From JAGNKE01 sp965230245 (GTDB lineage Bacteria; Pseudomonadota; Alphaproteobacteria; Micavibrionales; Micavibrionaceae), in the NCBI GenBank assembly GCA_965230245.1, contig OZ246000.1, forward strand, positions 1,922,001 to 1,986,000: a DNA stretch of 64,000 nucleotides. The letters run 5' to 3'. The position numbers were made by a program, and so were the translations under genes. Numbering within the stretch: the first letter of the stretch is position 1; each line of letters begins with the position of its first letter. Under the pieces are notes generated by a model. That model did not search any database and was not told where the DNA came from. It was given only the letters and a program-made list of their open reading frames with translations. Below, piece after piece: positions 1-8,210 of the stretch.

Positions 1-115
1 CGGTCTCCCTTGGCTTTTAAGTCTTGGGGAGACGCAGCCAAACTAGGGCTATCCGAAAAAAAGATTAAGAGAAGGCTAAAAAGAAAACATTGTCGGAATT
101 TGTAATCTCCGAACA
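1..115. other. Intergenic edge with inverted repeat and likely terminator
   Basis: No gene is supported here. Positions 4-10 (GTCTCCC) and 27-33 (GGGAGAC) form an inverted repeat of unknown role, possibly the end of something outside the window. On the minus strand, just downstream of the ATPase zeta gene, an imperfect hairpin (TGTTCGGA against TCCGACA, about 91-118) is followed by a T-rich stretch complementary to the A-rich run at 76-88. It may act as the terminator of that gene. Confidence 0.3.
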
Positions 116-433
116 TTATTTCTGCATCGCCTCCTTGGCTTCAGCCATGCATCTCTCAAGCTCGGCCACCATGATGTGGTCTGAAACCTCAATGCCCTTT
201 TCATCAAAATCCGCGCGAACTTTGCGCAGGATGTCATCAAAACCGGGCTCTTCCAAATTTACCGTTACGATAGATTGCGCGTATGTATCGGCATCTGCGC
301 CGCTCAATCCCAGCTTCTCGGCAACCCAATATCCGTAAAGCTTGGACATTTTAGCCTCAACGGCAAAATCCAGCTTTTCTTCGAATACAAACTTACCTTC
401 AAAACCTTTTTCTCTGTCATCAAACGTTGTCAT
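116..433 (-). CDS. F1FO ATPase inhibitor, zeta subunit (DUF1476)
   Basis: Small, mostly helical, acidic protein of 105 residues. The N terminus MTTFDDREKGFE is the hallmark of the DUF1476 family, known in alphaproteobacteria as the zeta subunit that blocks ATP hydrolysis by F1. The later stretch around KLYGYWVAEKLGLSG is also typical. The ATG at 433 is preferred over one three codons upstream because the GGAG motif lies about 10 nt before it but only 1 nt before the earlier ATG, and because family members begin MTTFDD. It is divergent from purC, an adjacency often seen in alphaproteobacteria. It probably acts on the cytoplasmic face of the ATP synthase. Confidence 0.9.
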   Translation of the reverse strand: MTTFDDREKGFEGKFVFEEKLDFAVEAKMSKLYGYWVAEKLGLSGADADTYAQSIVTVNLEEPGFDDILRKVRADFDEKGIEVSDHIMVAELERCMAEAKEAMQK

Positions 434-562
434 TTGCGGCATGCTCCGATAGTAAATATGAAAGAAATAACATTTGAAATCATTACTAGCATTTGAATTC
501 GCTTAAATCCATTGTTATATGGAAGGCGTATAACACGAATATAGCCAAAGTTAGGATACCCG

Positions 563-1411
563 ATGGCAAGAAAAGTAAAAATCTACGACGGGAAGGCCAA
601 AACCCTGTTTGAGGGGCCCGATGCCAACACCGTGATTCAACATTTCAAAGATGATGCAACGGCCTTTAACGGCAAGAAACATGAAATCATCTCCGGCAAG
701 GGTGTCCTGAATAACCGTATTTCCGCGCATTTGATGACAAAGCTTGAGGGAATCGGTATTCCAACGCATTTCCTGCGCTCGATCAATGCACGTGAGCAAC
801 TTGTTCGCCGTGTTGATATCATCCCGATCGAAGTTGTAATCCGTAACATCGCCGCCGGTTCTCTCTGCAAGCGCCTCGGCTTGAAGGAGGGTGCTGTTCT
901 CGCTCGCCCCCTGATCGAATACTATTACAAGGATGACGAGTTAAATGATCCGATGGTCAGTGACGAGCACATCATTACATTCGGCTGGGCAGATACTTAC
1001 GAGCTAGAAGAAATGGTCTCCATGACGTGGCGCGTCAATGACTACCTGAACGGCTTGTTCTCCGGCCTGGGCATTCAACTTGTGGACTTCAAACTGGAAT
1101 TCGGACGCCTTTGGGGCGAAAACGGCGAGCTGTACATCATCCTAGCCGATGAAATCTCTCCCGATAACTGCCGGCTTTGGGACGAAGCAACAGGGGAGAA
1201 AATGGACAAAGACCGTTTCCGTCTGGACATGGAAGACGTCATCAAGGGCTATAATTACATCGCCGATCGTCTAGGCGTGTTCCCGCGTGACCTGCTCGAC
1301 GGCGGGAAGTTTGATGAGAAGGTGGCCGATAAGCTGACTTTAATCGAAAACGAATTTTCCAAGGAACGCCCGATGAAAGGCGTGAATCCGAGCAAGCCGC
1401 GCAAAGCATAA
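563..1411 (+). CDS. purC: SAICAR synthetase (phosphoribosylaminoimidazole-succinocarboxamide synthase)
   Basis: Joins CAIR and aspartate with ATP to give SAICAR in de novo purine synthesis, in the cytoplasm. Family signatures are visible: VRNIAAGSLCKRLG in the first half and DEISPDNCRLWD in the second. At 282 residues it is slightly longer than the usual 240-260, with a basic Pro/Lys-rich C-terminal tail (about 25 residues) of unknown role. AGGA six bases before the ATG supports the start. A plausible sigma-70 promoter lies at 493-520 (TTGAAT, 16 nt, TTATAT). It is followed at once by a bidirectional terminator, so it is not in an operon with purS/purQ here. purH, from the same pathway, lies at the far end of the window. 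Confidence 0.97.
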   Translation: MARKVKIYDGKAKTLFEGPDANTVIQHFKDDATAFNGKKHEIISGKGVLNNRISAHLMTKLEGIGIPTHFLRSINAREQLVRRVDIIPIEVVIRNIAAGSLCKRLGLKEGAVLARPLIEYYYKDDELNDPMVSDEHIITFGWADTYELEEMVSMTWRVNDYLNGLFSGLGIQLVDFKLEFGRLWGENGELYIILADEISPDNCRLWDEATGEKMDKDRFRLDMEDVIKGYNYIADRLGVFPRDLLDGGKFDEKVADKLTLIENEFSKERPMKGVNPSKPRKA

Positions 1412-1438
1412 GCCGAGCCAAAACGAACAATAAAAAAA

Positions 1439-1464
1439 GGGCAGCCTGAAACGCTGCCCTTTTT
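1439..1464. terminator. Bidirectional terminator between purC and the helicase gene
   Basis: A perfect 7-bp stem (GGGCAGC / GCTGCCC) with a 7-nt loop is flanked by an A run on the left and TTTTT on the right. It can therefore serve both convergent genes. Confidence 0.9.
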
Positions 1465-1489
1465 AAATCATATGAAAAAGTCGAAAGAC

Positions 1490-3082
1490 TTATGCGGCCT
1501 TTTTCTTCCCGCGATAAGAAGCCTTCTTGCGCTGACCTTCGGACGGTTTGCCGGTATTACCGCGCTTGCCTTTATAGCCTTCGCCGCCTTTACCTTCGCC
1601 TTTGCCCTTGCTCTTCTTAAAGCCTTCGCTGTTTTGAGCCTTCTTATAAGCTTCACTGCGCTTGGTCTTTTTGCCTTTTTTACCTGTAAATGCCGTATCG
1701 CCGTCTTTCTTGAATGGCTTCTTGCCGCGTTTAGCAGGCTTCTCGCCTTCAAAACGCACATCATCGCGTTCGGATTTCTCGAACCTTTTCGGCTTCTTAT
1801 CACCGTCTCTGTTCTTAAACGGTTTCTTGCCACGCTTTTCGGACTTCTCTCCGTCAAAACGCTTTTCGCTACGCTCTTGACGATCATCTGAACGGAAACC
1901 GCCGTCTTTCGCTTTGTTCTTCTTGAACGGCTTTTTCTTACCATAGGACTTCTTGCCTTTACCGCGTCCGCGGTCTTGACCGCTGTCATTTGCCGCTTTC
2001 TCGGGGTTCAGTAGCTGCTCGATCGCTTTCCATTTGCGGCCGTCCTGACCGGAAACGAAACTGATCGCATAACCTTCCGCACCGGCACGCGCCGTACGGC
2101 CCATACGGTGAATGAAGTCTTCCGCCACCTGCGGCAAGTCGTAATTCACAACATGCTCGATATGCGGAACATCCAGACCGCGTGCGGCAATGTCTGTGGC
2201 AATCAGAACACGGAAATTCTGCTTACGGAAATTCTGCATGACTTTTTCACGCTTATTCTGGCGCAAATCACCGTGCAATGCTTCGGAAGTAAAGCCGTCA
2301 CGACGCAAATTCTTGGCCATACGGTCCGCACTGCGCTTTGTTTTCACAAAAACAATCACGGAGCCGCTTCGATCATCCAGTTGATCCATCAATTCCTGAT
2401 ATTTTTTATCCTGTTCAATGCGGATCACATCTTGCTGGATGTTCTTGGCAACAACATTCGTTTCACCGACAGCAATACGCTTAGGGTTGGTAAGATATTT
2501 ATCTGACATCTTCAAAATGTTCTTCGGCAAAGTCGCGGAGAACATCAAGGTTTGGCGCTCTACAGGCATATATTTGAAAATACGCTCAAGCTGAACCGAA
2601 AACCCCATATCAAGCATGCGGTCGGTTTCATCCAAAACCAGAAAATCAGTATCATCGAGCTTCAACGACCTGCGCTGCAGGTGGTCGTTAATACGCCCCG
2701 GAGTCCCCACGATCAAACGAGGATTGGCACGAAGCTGGCTGAATTGCTTGCCCATGGACTCACCGCCGATAATAAATGCGGTCTTGATAGGGCTTTTGGG
2801 GCCAAGCAACTGGTGCATAATGTCCATGATCTGCTTACCCAGCTCACGCGTAGGCGTCAGGACAAGCGCGGAACCTTGTGGGTTTGTCAGCAAACGCTCG
2901 ATCAACGGAATGGCAAACGCCGCCGTCTTTCCGGTACCCGTCTGCGCCGACCCCAGAATATCATGCCCTTCAAGGGCAATCGGAATGGCCTTCGCCTGAA
3001 TAGGGGTGGGGGTGGAATATTTCATATGCGCCAGTGATTTACCAAGCGCAGGTGACAGGCCGAAGCCATCAAAATTTTTCAT
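1490..3082 (-). CDS. DEAD-box RNA helicase, RhlE-like, with long basic tail
   Basis: ATP-dependent RNA unwinding, probably in ribosome assembly or cold adaptation. The core carries TPIQ (27-30), Walker A AQTGTGKT (46-53), PTRELG (77-82), GTPGR (126-130), motif II at 151-154, SAT (182-184) and HRMGRTARAG near 335. Motif II reads DETD instead of the usual DEAD. From about residue 375 to 530 there is a low-complexity tail rich in Lys, Arg, Gly, Phe and Asp with repeated KRGKKPFK-like units, typical of RNA-binding, disordered tails. The best family match by eye is RhlE. It is transcribed alone, ending at the shared terminator with purC. Confidence 0.93.
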   Translation of the reverse strand: MKNFDGFGLSPALGKSLAHMKYSTPTPIQAKAIPIALEGHDILGSAQTGTGKTAAFAIPLIERLLTNPQGSALVLTPTRELGKQIMDIMHQLLGPKSPIKTAFIIGGESMGKQFSQLRANPRLIVGTPGRINDHLQRRSLKLDDTDFLVLDETDRMLDMGFSVQLERIFKYMPVERQTLMFSATLPKNILKMSDKYLTNPKRIAVGETNVVAKNIQQDVIRIEQDKKYQELMDQLDDRSGSVIVFVKTKRSADRMAKNLRRDGFTSEALHGDLRQNKREKVMQNFRKQNFRVLIATDIAARGLDVPHIEHVVNYDLPQVAEDFIHRMGRTARAGAEGYAISFVSGQDGRKWKAIEQLLNPEKAANDSGQDRGRGKGKKSYGKKKPFKKNKAKDGGFRSDDRQERSEKRFDGEKSEKRGKKPFKNRDGDKKPKRFEKSERDDVRFEGEKPAKRGKKPFKKDGDTAFTGKKGKKTKRSEAYKKAQNSEGFKKSKGKGEGKGGEGYKGKRGNTGKPSEGQRKKASYRGKKKAA

Positions 3083-3380
3083 GTCTTTTCTTTCATCATA
3101 AAGTGTATTGCTCCGACAATCTCTTATCTGCCGAAACTGTTTATCCCGTTCGATTTTTGAAAAACTGTTCGATAAATCTGAACTTTACGAGGAAAGGTGA
3201 CATTTTAAGTCTTACGGTCTTGCATCATGACAAGACACCCTACAAAAGCTCTGTACTTATAAAATGAGCATCATTTTCAAACGACAGGCGGAGTAGTGAC
3301 AGGTTCGCACGAATCCGTCAAGAAAATTATTTCAAACCAATAATTTATAATGCGAAGATAAAGCAGAAATAAGCGCGCGG

Positions 3381-4139
3381 CTACGGCGCGAATTGTTCTT
3401 GGAAAATACGCTCTTCCAAGTGATTGTCAGGATCAAACAACAGGGTTTGCGAGACCTCATCCGTCTTCTGGATATCGACACTGACAATATCGCGAATTTC
3501 CTTGTAATCGGCGGACACACTAACCGGCCGCTCGTAAGGGCGGATAATCTCGAACCGTACCCGCGAGGTTTCGGGGATAAGCGCACCCGGCCATCGACGC
3601 GGGCGAAACGCACTGATCGGTGTCATCGGCAACACATTCGCCCCCACGGGAACAATCGGCCCCGCCGCAGACGAATTATACGCCGTACTGCCCATCGGCG
3701 TAGACAGCATGATCCCGTCACAAACCAGCAACGGCAACCGCACCTCGTCATTCACAAAAATCATAATCTTTGCGGAATTATGCGTCTCGCGCAGCAAGCT
3801 CACCTCGTTAAAGGCAATTTCCTCGTAAACCGTCTCGTTGCGATCCACCGCCGTCATCTTGAGCGGGCTGATAATGTAAGACCGCGCCTTTCCAATCCGC
3901 TCGACCAGATCGCGCTTGCGGTTCTCGTTCAGCAAAAACCCGAGCGTGCCGAGATTAAGCCCGTAAATCGGAATATCAATGTCGATATAACTGTGCAGCG
4001 CATGAAGCATCGTCCCGTCACCGCCGAGAACAACCAGCACCTCCGCCTCGTCAATCGGGTGGTTTTCATATTTCTGCAAGTATTCCTGCAGCGCCGCCTG
4101 CGCCTGCGGCTTGTCCGATGCATGGAAACAGATTTTCAA
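3381..4139 (-). CDS. nadK: NAD kinase
   Basis: Phosphorylates NAD to NADP using ATP or polyphosphate, in the cytoplasm. The 252-residue length fits the compact alphaproteobacterial form. The catalytic GGDGT is at 39-43, FNEVSLLR at 110-117, and the DGIMLSTPMGSTAY stretch, which forms the NAD site, follows. It lies 51 bp downstream of the HTH-PyrE gene on the same strand, so the two may be cotranscribed. The 298 bp before the helicase gene (3083-3380) contain no supported gene. Confidence 0.95.
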   Translation of the reverse strand: MKICFHASDKPQAQAALQEYLQKYENHPIDEAEVLVVLGGDGTMLHALHSYIDIDIPIYGLNLGTLGFLLNENRKRDLVERIGKARSYIISPLKMTAVDRNETVYEEIAFNEVSLLRETHNSAKIMIFVNDEVRLPLLVCDGIMLSTPMGSTAYNSSAAGPIVPVGANVLPMTPISAFRPRRWPGALIPETSRVRFEIIRPYERPVSVSADYKEIRDIVSVDIQKTDEVSQTLLFDPDNHLEERIFQEQFAP

Positions 4140-4190
4140 AAAATCTCTCCCTTATCCTGAGTTCATCTAAAAACTCGCTTAAAAATATAC

Positions 4191-5114
4191 CTAACCCTGC
4201 GTGTCCTGCCACCCGAGAGGGTCATTCAAAAACGCCTCCACGGACGATAAAGTTTCGTCATCGAAATAATCGCCCGCTTTTGCGGCCTCCAGCACATCCC
4301 ACCACGTCGTCAACGCATGCAGCTTAATGCCGAGCGCCTTCATATTATCCTCGCTGGCCTTAAAAATTCCGTAATGAAACACAACAAACGCGTGTTTGAC
4401 CTCCGCCCCCGCATTCCGCAGAGCATCAATAAACACCTTCTTGCTGCCGCCATCCGTCTGCAAATCCTCGATCAGAACAACGCGCGGCGTATCGCCCACA
4501 TCATTCGTTTCGGGCAAAACCCCCTCGATCTGCGCCATGCGGCCATATCCTTTGGGCTCCTTACGGACATAAATCATCGGCTTGTCGGTGCGTTCAGCCA
4601 GAAACGCGGAATAGGGGATACCCGCCGTTTCGCCGCCCGCGAGCAGGTCGATATTCTTCAGCCCGATCTCCTTGCGCAAAATCCACGCGCCATAATCCAT
4701 CAGCATCTTGCGCTGCGCAACAAAGGACACAAGCCTGCGGCAATCAATGTAAACGGGGCTTTTCTTACCGGATTTGAGTGTAAACGGCTCCGCGGCATTA
4801 AACAGAACGGATTTGGTATCAATCAACGCACGCGCAGCGTCCAGCGCAACGTCCTTTTTATTGAGCTTCCCGAATTCTCCCTCGTCATCCTCGATCAGGG
4901 CAATAAACTCGCCCATCGTCGCATTCGTCACCTGCAAAACCTTGGAGAGACTCTCCGTCGAAGGCCAGCGCGGCTTGCCTTCGGGGCTGGTGCGTTTGCT
5001 TTTGTTGAACGATGTGGGGTCAAGCCCCGCGAGACGTGCAAGACCGGAGGGGGAATACCCCTTCGCGGCTGCCAATCGGTCTAAACCGGACCATATTTGC
5101 TCATGCGTAAACAT
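4191..5114 (-). CDS. pyrE: Orotate phosphoribosyltransferase with N-terminal HTH domain
   Basis: A 307-residue fusion. Residues 1-75 form a Cro/CI-type helix-turn-helix (GYSPSGLARLAGLDPTSFNKSKR, about 19-41) of the kind that normally heads S24/LexA-like repressors in alphaproteobacteria. Residues 85-295 are an orotate phosphoribosyltransferase: the substrate region FTLKSGKKSPVYIDCR is at 111-126, the catalytic loop region with RKEPKGYG at 184-191, and the PRPP motif VVLIEDLQTDGGS at 212-224. The enzyme makes OMP from orotate and PRPP. The two parts are in one uninterrupted frame. Whether the HTH binds DNA, making this a PRPP- or orotate-sensing regulator, is inference. It lies 51 bp before nadK. 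Confidence 0.9.
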   Translation of the reverse strand: MFTHEQIWSGLDRLAAAKGYSPSGLARLAGLDPTSFNKSKRTSPEGKPRWPSTESLSKVLQVTNATMGEFIALIEDDEGEFGKLNKKDVALDAARALIDTKSVLFNAAEPFTLKSGKKSPVYIDCRRLVSFVAQRKMLMDYGAWILRKEIGLKNIDLLAGGETAGIPYSAFLAERTDKPMIYVRKEPKGYGRMAQIEGVLPETNDVGDTPRVVLIEDLQTDGGSKKVFIDALRNAGAEVKHAFVVFHYGIFKASEDNMKALGIKLHALTTWWDVLEAAKAGDYFDDETLSSVEAFLNDPLGWQDTQG

Positions 5115-5171
5115 AGGACGACAATCCCATTAATGAGCGCCAACGTAAACCCCAAATCGGCAGGACATTCA

Positions 5172-6179
5172 CTATTTTTCAGTCACACGGTACGTTGTTA
5201 CAAATTCCCAAAAAACCTGCTGATCAAAATCAATCCACATATTGTAGTAATTGGGATCGTTCGTAATTGTTTGTTGTTGACCTTCAATTACCACTGGCAA
5301 AGACCACTCTTTCGTAAAATCAAGATCAGGAGGGTTCTTAACTAAATATCCTTTCCGAAGACCTTTCTGGTTCGTGTCGATGTACCACAAACCATCTTTT
5401 TTCTGGCCGTAGCTCAACAAGCAGCCATATTGGCTACTTCCGTAGCACCCTGTTGACTGAAGAATAATATTCTTAATCCTAAGGCCTGACGGACGATGCT
5501 TTTGTTGTTGATTGTTACCTTTTTGTTCAAGTCGATAGATCCCTTGAGGAACGACTTCCGGAAACTCTTTTTGTATCAGATGAACGGTTTCATCACTAAA
5601 ATTAAGCTTTGAATACCCTAAAACCTGAAAATGAAGGTGGTTGTCTCCCTTATCGCTAAAACTCGGCTTTAATAAAAACTTCGAAAACCGGTCTTCCCAA
5701 TCCGCCTGAAACGGCCAAAACCACTGTAACGGAACAAATTTGCTCTTAAACCCATTATATTTGACTCTGCTGGTTTCAGCCTCATACGCTGCTTCCGAAT
5801 TATAAATCTCGATTGATTGCGGCCTGTAATAATCATCAAGAATGTATATCTTAGGGTAAAAGCGAGGCGTGCTGAGATCGCGAATTTTTAGGGTGCGGGC
5901 ATTCGGCGAACATAAATTCGGCATATCGATGACTAGGGCTTGTCCGTCATGAATCTTCTCACCGAAAATCGTAAAGTCAATCATGCTGGATGATGTATTG
6001 CCGTTCGCCGCATCCCACCCGTAATTAATCCAGCACTGGATCGTTCGCTTGATCTGATAAGGTTTGCCGTCAACCTCAACACTCACAACCACCTCCACGG
6101 GATCAACCCGTTTTGAAGGCTTGAGCAGGTTACACCCCGCCAGCACCAGACAAAAACTCAGCAAGATAAATCTGAACAT
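5172..6179 (-). CDS. Lipoprotein of unknown function
   Basis: 335 residues beginning with a signal sequence and a clear lipobox (LAGC, Cys at 16), so it should be lipid-anchored in the envelope. The mature part is rich in aromatic residues and beta-prone segments, with several cysteines (for example CYGSSQYGC), and no family was recognised. It is more AT-rich than the nearby phage island. It lies just outside the left edge of the island, on the opposite strand, and may be in tandem with the small membrane protein upstream (48 bp gap). Confidence 0.8.
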   Translation of the reverse strand: MFRFILLSFCLVLAGCNLLKPSKRVDPVEVVVSVEVDGKPYQIKRTIQCWINYGWDAANGNTSSSMIDFTIFGEKIHDGQALVIDMPNLCSPNARTLKIRDLSTPRFYPKIYILDDYYRPQSIEIYNSEAAYEAETSRVKYNGFKSKFVPLQWFWPFQADWEDRFSKFLLKPSFSDKGDNHLHFQVLGYSKLNFSDETVHLIQKEFPEVVPQGIYRLEQKGNNQQQKHRPSGLRIKNIILQSTGCYGSSQYGCLLSYGQKKDGLWYIDTNQKGLRKGYLVKNPPDLDFTKEWSLPVVIEGQQQTITNDPNYYNMWIDFDQQVFWEFVTTYRVTEK

Positions 6180-6227
6180 ACGCCCCTCTGAAAACCACGT
6201 TGGCAGCTTGGTATCTTAAAAAAAGCA

Positions 6228-6569
6228 TCAATCCTGTTTGGATTCTATATGCATCTTACAAATTCCGTAAGCAAGAACACCAAAAGAAATCGCAAGCAAC
6301 AAAAACAGGAACACGGAGGCCACGTCCGAAAACCGAAAATCCCCCGCGATCGGCAGTGAGAGGGCGCGGTTGATAACACCGATCTGTTGAAGCGCACTGG
6401 GTTCTTGAGCAGCCCGAACAGGCATCTCCAGCTTGTCTGAAACCTGCACCGAACGAAAAAGCACAAAACCATGAACCTGATAAACGTCTTTCAGTTGCCC
6501 GAACGACATAACCATCATGATAAAGGAAATAAAAATAAGCTTCGCGAGTTTTACTTTTTCAGAATTCAT
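6228..6569 (-). CDS. Small protein with two membrane segments
   Basis: 113 residues. A hydrophobic helix near residues 8-26 and a second near 80-103 bracket a polar, probably periplasmic, segment that includes RAAQEPSALQQIG. No family was recognised. It directly precedes the lipoprotein gene on the same strand, which suggests a shared envelope role. It marks the last host-like gene before the virion island. Confidence 0.65.
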   Translation of the reverse strand: MNSEKVKLAKLIFISFIMMVMSFGQLKDVYQVHGFVLFRSVQVSDKLEMPVRAAQEPSALQQIGVINRALSLPIAGDFRFSDVASVFLFLLLAISFGVLAYGICKMHIESKQD

Positions 6570-6705
6570 GGAGTCCTGAACATCAAGATTACTCCTCTAA
6601 GTCTAGCAGAAAATCCAAAAGTCAGGAACGTATTCATTCCGGCTAAGCCACTGTTTTCCAATACAGAAGCAAACACGTGCAAAAGCAATTAGGAAAATAA
6701 TCATA

Positions 6706-6742
6706 TTTTTTCCTTGACGCCGTTAAAAATATATAGCAAAAA
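6706..6742 (+). promoter_or_regulatory. Putative control region at the left end of the island
   Basis: A T-rich block leads into TTTTTCCTTGAC (6707-6718), the same 12 bases that precede the capsid promoter at 11799-11810. TTGACG (6714-6719) could be a -35 box. The following AT-rich stretch TATATAGC is too close for a canonical -10, so either the motif is an activator site or transcription starts differently. Confidence 0.35.
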
Positions 6743-6878
6743 GAGAACATAAAGTGAACAAATGAATTCACAAACAGGAACAAAAAAGCACAAACACCAC
6801 ACAAGAAAACACCCAAACCCGCGCTCACAGACAAAACCGAAAACCATCCGAAACCGCAAAAAGAAAAGAGAACACACC

Positions 6879-7406
6879 ATGGCATCCGGCACAAAAAACA
6901 GAACACCCGTCACACAACACGCCAAACCTGAGCCGTTCGACACGGTAGAGGAGGTGTGGTTCTGGTTTATCGCCGCGCAGCAGGCCAGAAACGACGGCGC
7001 CCGAATCACGGCGGGAGCGGGCATGACCCCGCGCCCCTGCGAACCCGTCGATATCTTGAACATCCTTAACCGCCTGTACCGCCAGCGCCGCCTGACCATG
7101 GATCACATTCTTGTCCTGCGCCATTACGGTCGCCGCAACATGCCGCCCGATCTGCGCCGCGTAAAGGAAGCCCGCGCCCATTACCTGTGGGAGGAAGCCC
7201 TCGACCGCCTCGAAGCCGTTTTCGAATCAAAGGGCATCTTGCGCGGGGGCAGCTGGGTCAAACGCTATGATCTGTCATCCGCGCCGCTGACCTCCGTACG
7301 CAAAACTGCTCGCCCCGTATCCCGCAAATCTGTGCAGGGCGCCCTGAACTTCTCTCAATCCCCGTATCAACCGGAATATCAACCCGAAGGAGTGGCCGCA
7401 GAATGA
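6879..7406 (+). CDS. Conserved protein at head of virion island
   Basis: 175 residues from the chosen ATG. An upstream ATG at 6762 would add 39 very basic, low-complexity residues that look like untranslated leader. The conserved core begins FDTVEEVWFWF and continues through PRPCEPVDILNILNRLYRQRRL and LRHYGRRNMPP, a helical, arginine-rich protein. A DNA-binding or packaging role is possible, but no family with known function was recognised. Its stop overlaps an upstream in-frame ATG of the next gene, suggesting tight coupling within the early part of the operon. Confidence 0.75.
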   Translation: MASGTKNRTPVTQHAKPEPFDTVEEVWFWFIAAQQARNDGARITAGAGMTPRPCEPVDILNILNRLYRQRRLTMDHILVLRHYGRRNMPPDLRRVKEARAHYLWEEALDRLEAVFESKGILRGGSWVKRYDLSSAPLTSVRKTARPVSRKSVQGALNFSQSPYQPEYQPEGVAAE

Positions 7407-7435
7407 AAAATCTTATCGCAAATCAGGAGGACAAC

Positions 7436-7945
7436 ATGACCGACACGCACACAGACTTGAAAGCGCAAAACAATCCCGCTGAAGACGGCAAGCACGAATC
7501 CCGCCGCATCTGGATCGCTTTTACAGGCCAAACGGAATTGCCATTGCTGCGCTTCCTTAAGCCCGGTTTCCGTCACTGCTTTATCGTCATCAAGGACGGG
7601 GGCAAATGGCTGAGCCTCGACCCCATGGCCAACCACATGGATTTAACCGTTCATAACGTGCCCGATGATTTTGACCTGCCGCGTTGGTTACGCTCCCGCG
7701 GCTTACAGGTTATCGAAACCGACGTGCAGCATCACGACAAACCTGCACCCCTCATGCCATTAACCTGCGTCGAAGCCGTCAAACGCATGATCGGCCTGCA
7801 CAAGCGTTTCATCCTGACGCCGTACCAGCTGTTCTGCTATCTCGAAAAACAGATGCAGCAAAAATCAAATGCGCCGCGAATCTATGCGCCTGAATTCTCA
7901 AACACAGATATCTTGCAGAAAGGAAACCTATCATGGGAAGCCTAA
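7436..7945 (+). CDS. Predicted permuted papain-fold protein of the virion island
   Basis: 169 residues. The start at 7436 is set by a perfect AGGAGG eight bases upstream; an earlier in-frame ATG at 7403 lacks one. A strand with a conserved-looking His (GFRHCFIVI, His47) is followed by WLSLDP and later by a Cys at the start of a helix (TCVEAVKRMIG, Cys111). His on a strand followed by Cys at a helix start is the order seen in circularly permuted NlpC/P60-like (LRAT/YiiX-type) hydrolases, so a peptidase, amidase or acyltransferase activity is possible. This is inference from pattern only. It overlaps the next gene by 13 bp. Confidence 0.7.
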   Translation: MTDTHTDLKAQNNPAEDGKHESRRIWIAFTGQTELPLLRFLKPGFRHCFIVIKDGGKWLSLDPMANHMDLTVHNVPDDFDLPRWLRSRGLQVIETDVQHHDKPAPLMPLTCVEAVKRMIGLHKRFILTPYQLFCYLEKQMQQKSNAPRIYAPEFSNTDILQKGNLSWEA

Positions 7946-8187
7946 GCTCACGCCCGAAAGTGCCATCCACACAGCCCGTTGTCGTCGTCCAAAATCCGGC
8001 CCCGACAACAGGCGCAACGACAACGGTGGAAACAGTGGAGGATCCTGCACAGAGCGCATCCGAAGCCCGCAGCGAAAACCTGCTCTCGCGCCGCCGTGGC
8101 CGTCTTGGAACGGTCAACACCAGTTTGCGCGGTATATTGCAAACGGTTGAAAACGCCGTCAGCCGCAAAACATTACTCGGCGAATAA
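7933..8187 (+). CDS. Small conserved phage protein upstream of portal
   Basis: 84 residues. The N-terminal half is a Pro/Thr/Val-rich disordered stretch; the C-terminal half carries LLSRRRGRLGTVNTSLRG and ends RKTLLGE. This tail pattern is common in short proteins found just before portal genes in podovirus-type clusters. It is probably a virion or assembly component, but the exact function is unknown. AGGAAA lies before the ATG, and the gene overlaps the end of the preceding gene. Confidence 0.7.
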   Translation: MGSLSSRPKVPSTQPVVVVQNPAPTTGATTTVETVEDPAQSASEARSENLLSRRRGRLGTVNTSLRGILQTVENAVSRKTLLGE

Positions 8188-8210
8188 ACAAAGAAGAACG
8201 GAGCCAGAAA

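Noticed and set aside
1468..1989. Lys/Arg-rich frame overlapping the helicase tail
   Set aside because: It mirrors the low-complexity basic tail of the helicase in another frame on the same strand; no own signals.
4317..5084. 255-codon frame opposite the HTH-PyrE gene
   Set aside because: Antisense of a clear enzyme; Arg/Asn/Gln-rich shadow without ribosome site.
6570..6761. Attachment-site repeats at the island borders
   Set aside because: The left border was compared by eye with 25728-25800 and no direct repeat longer than a few bases was found; the nearest tRNA or integrase is not in the window.
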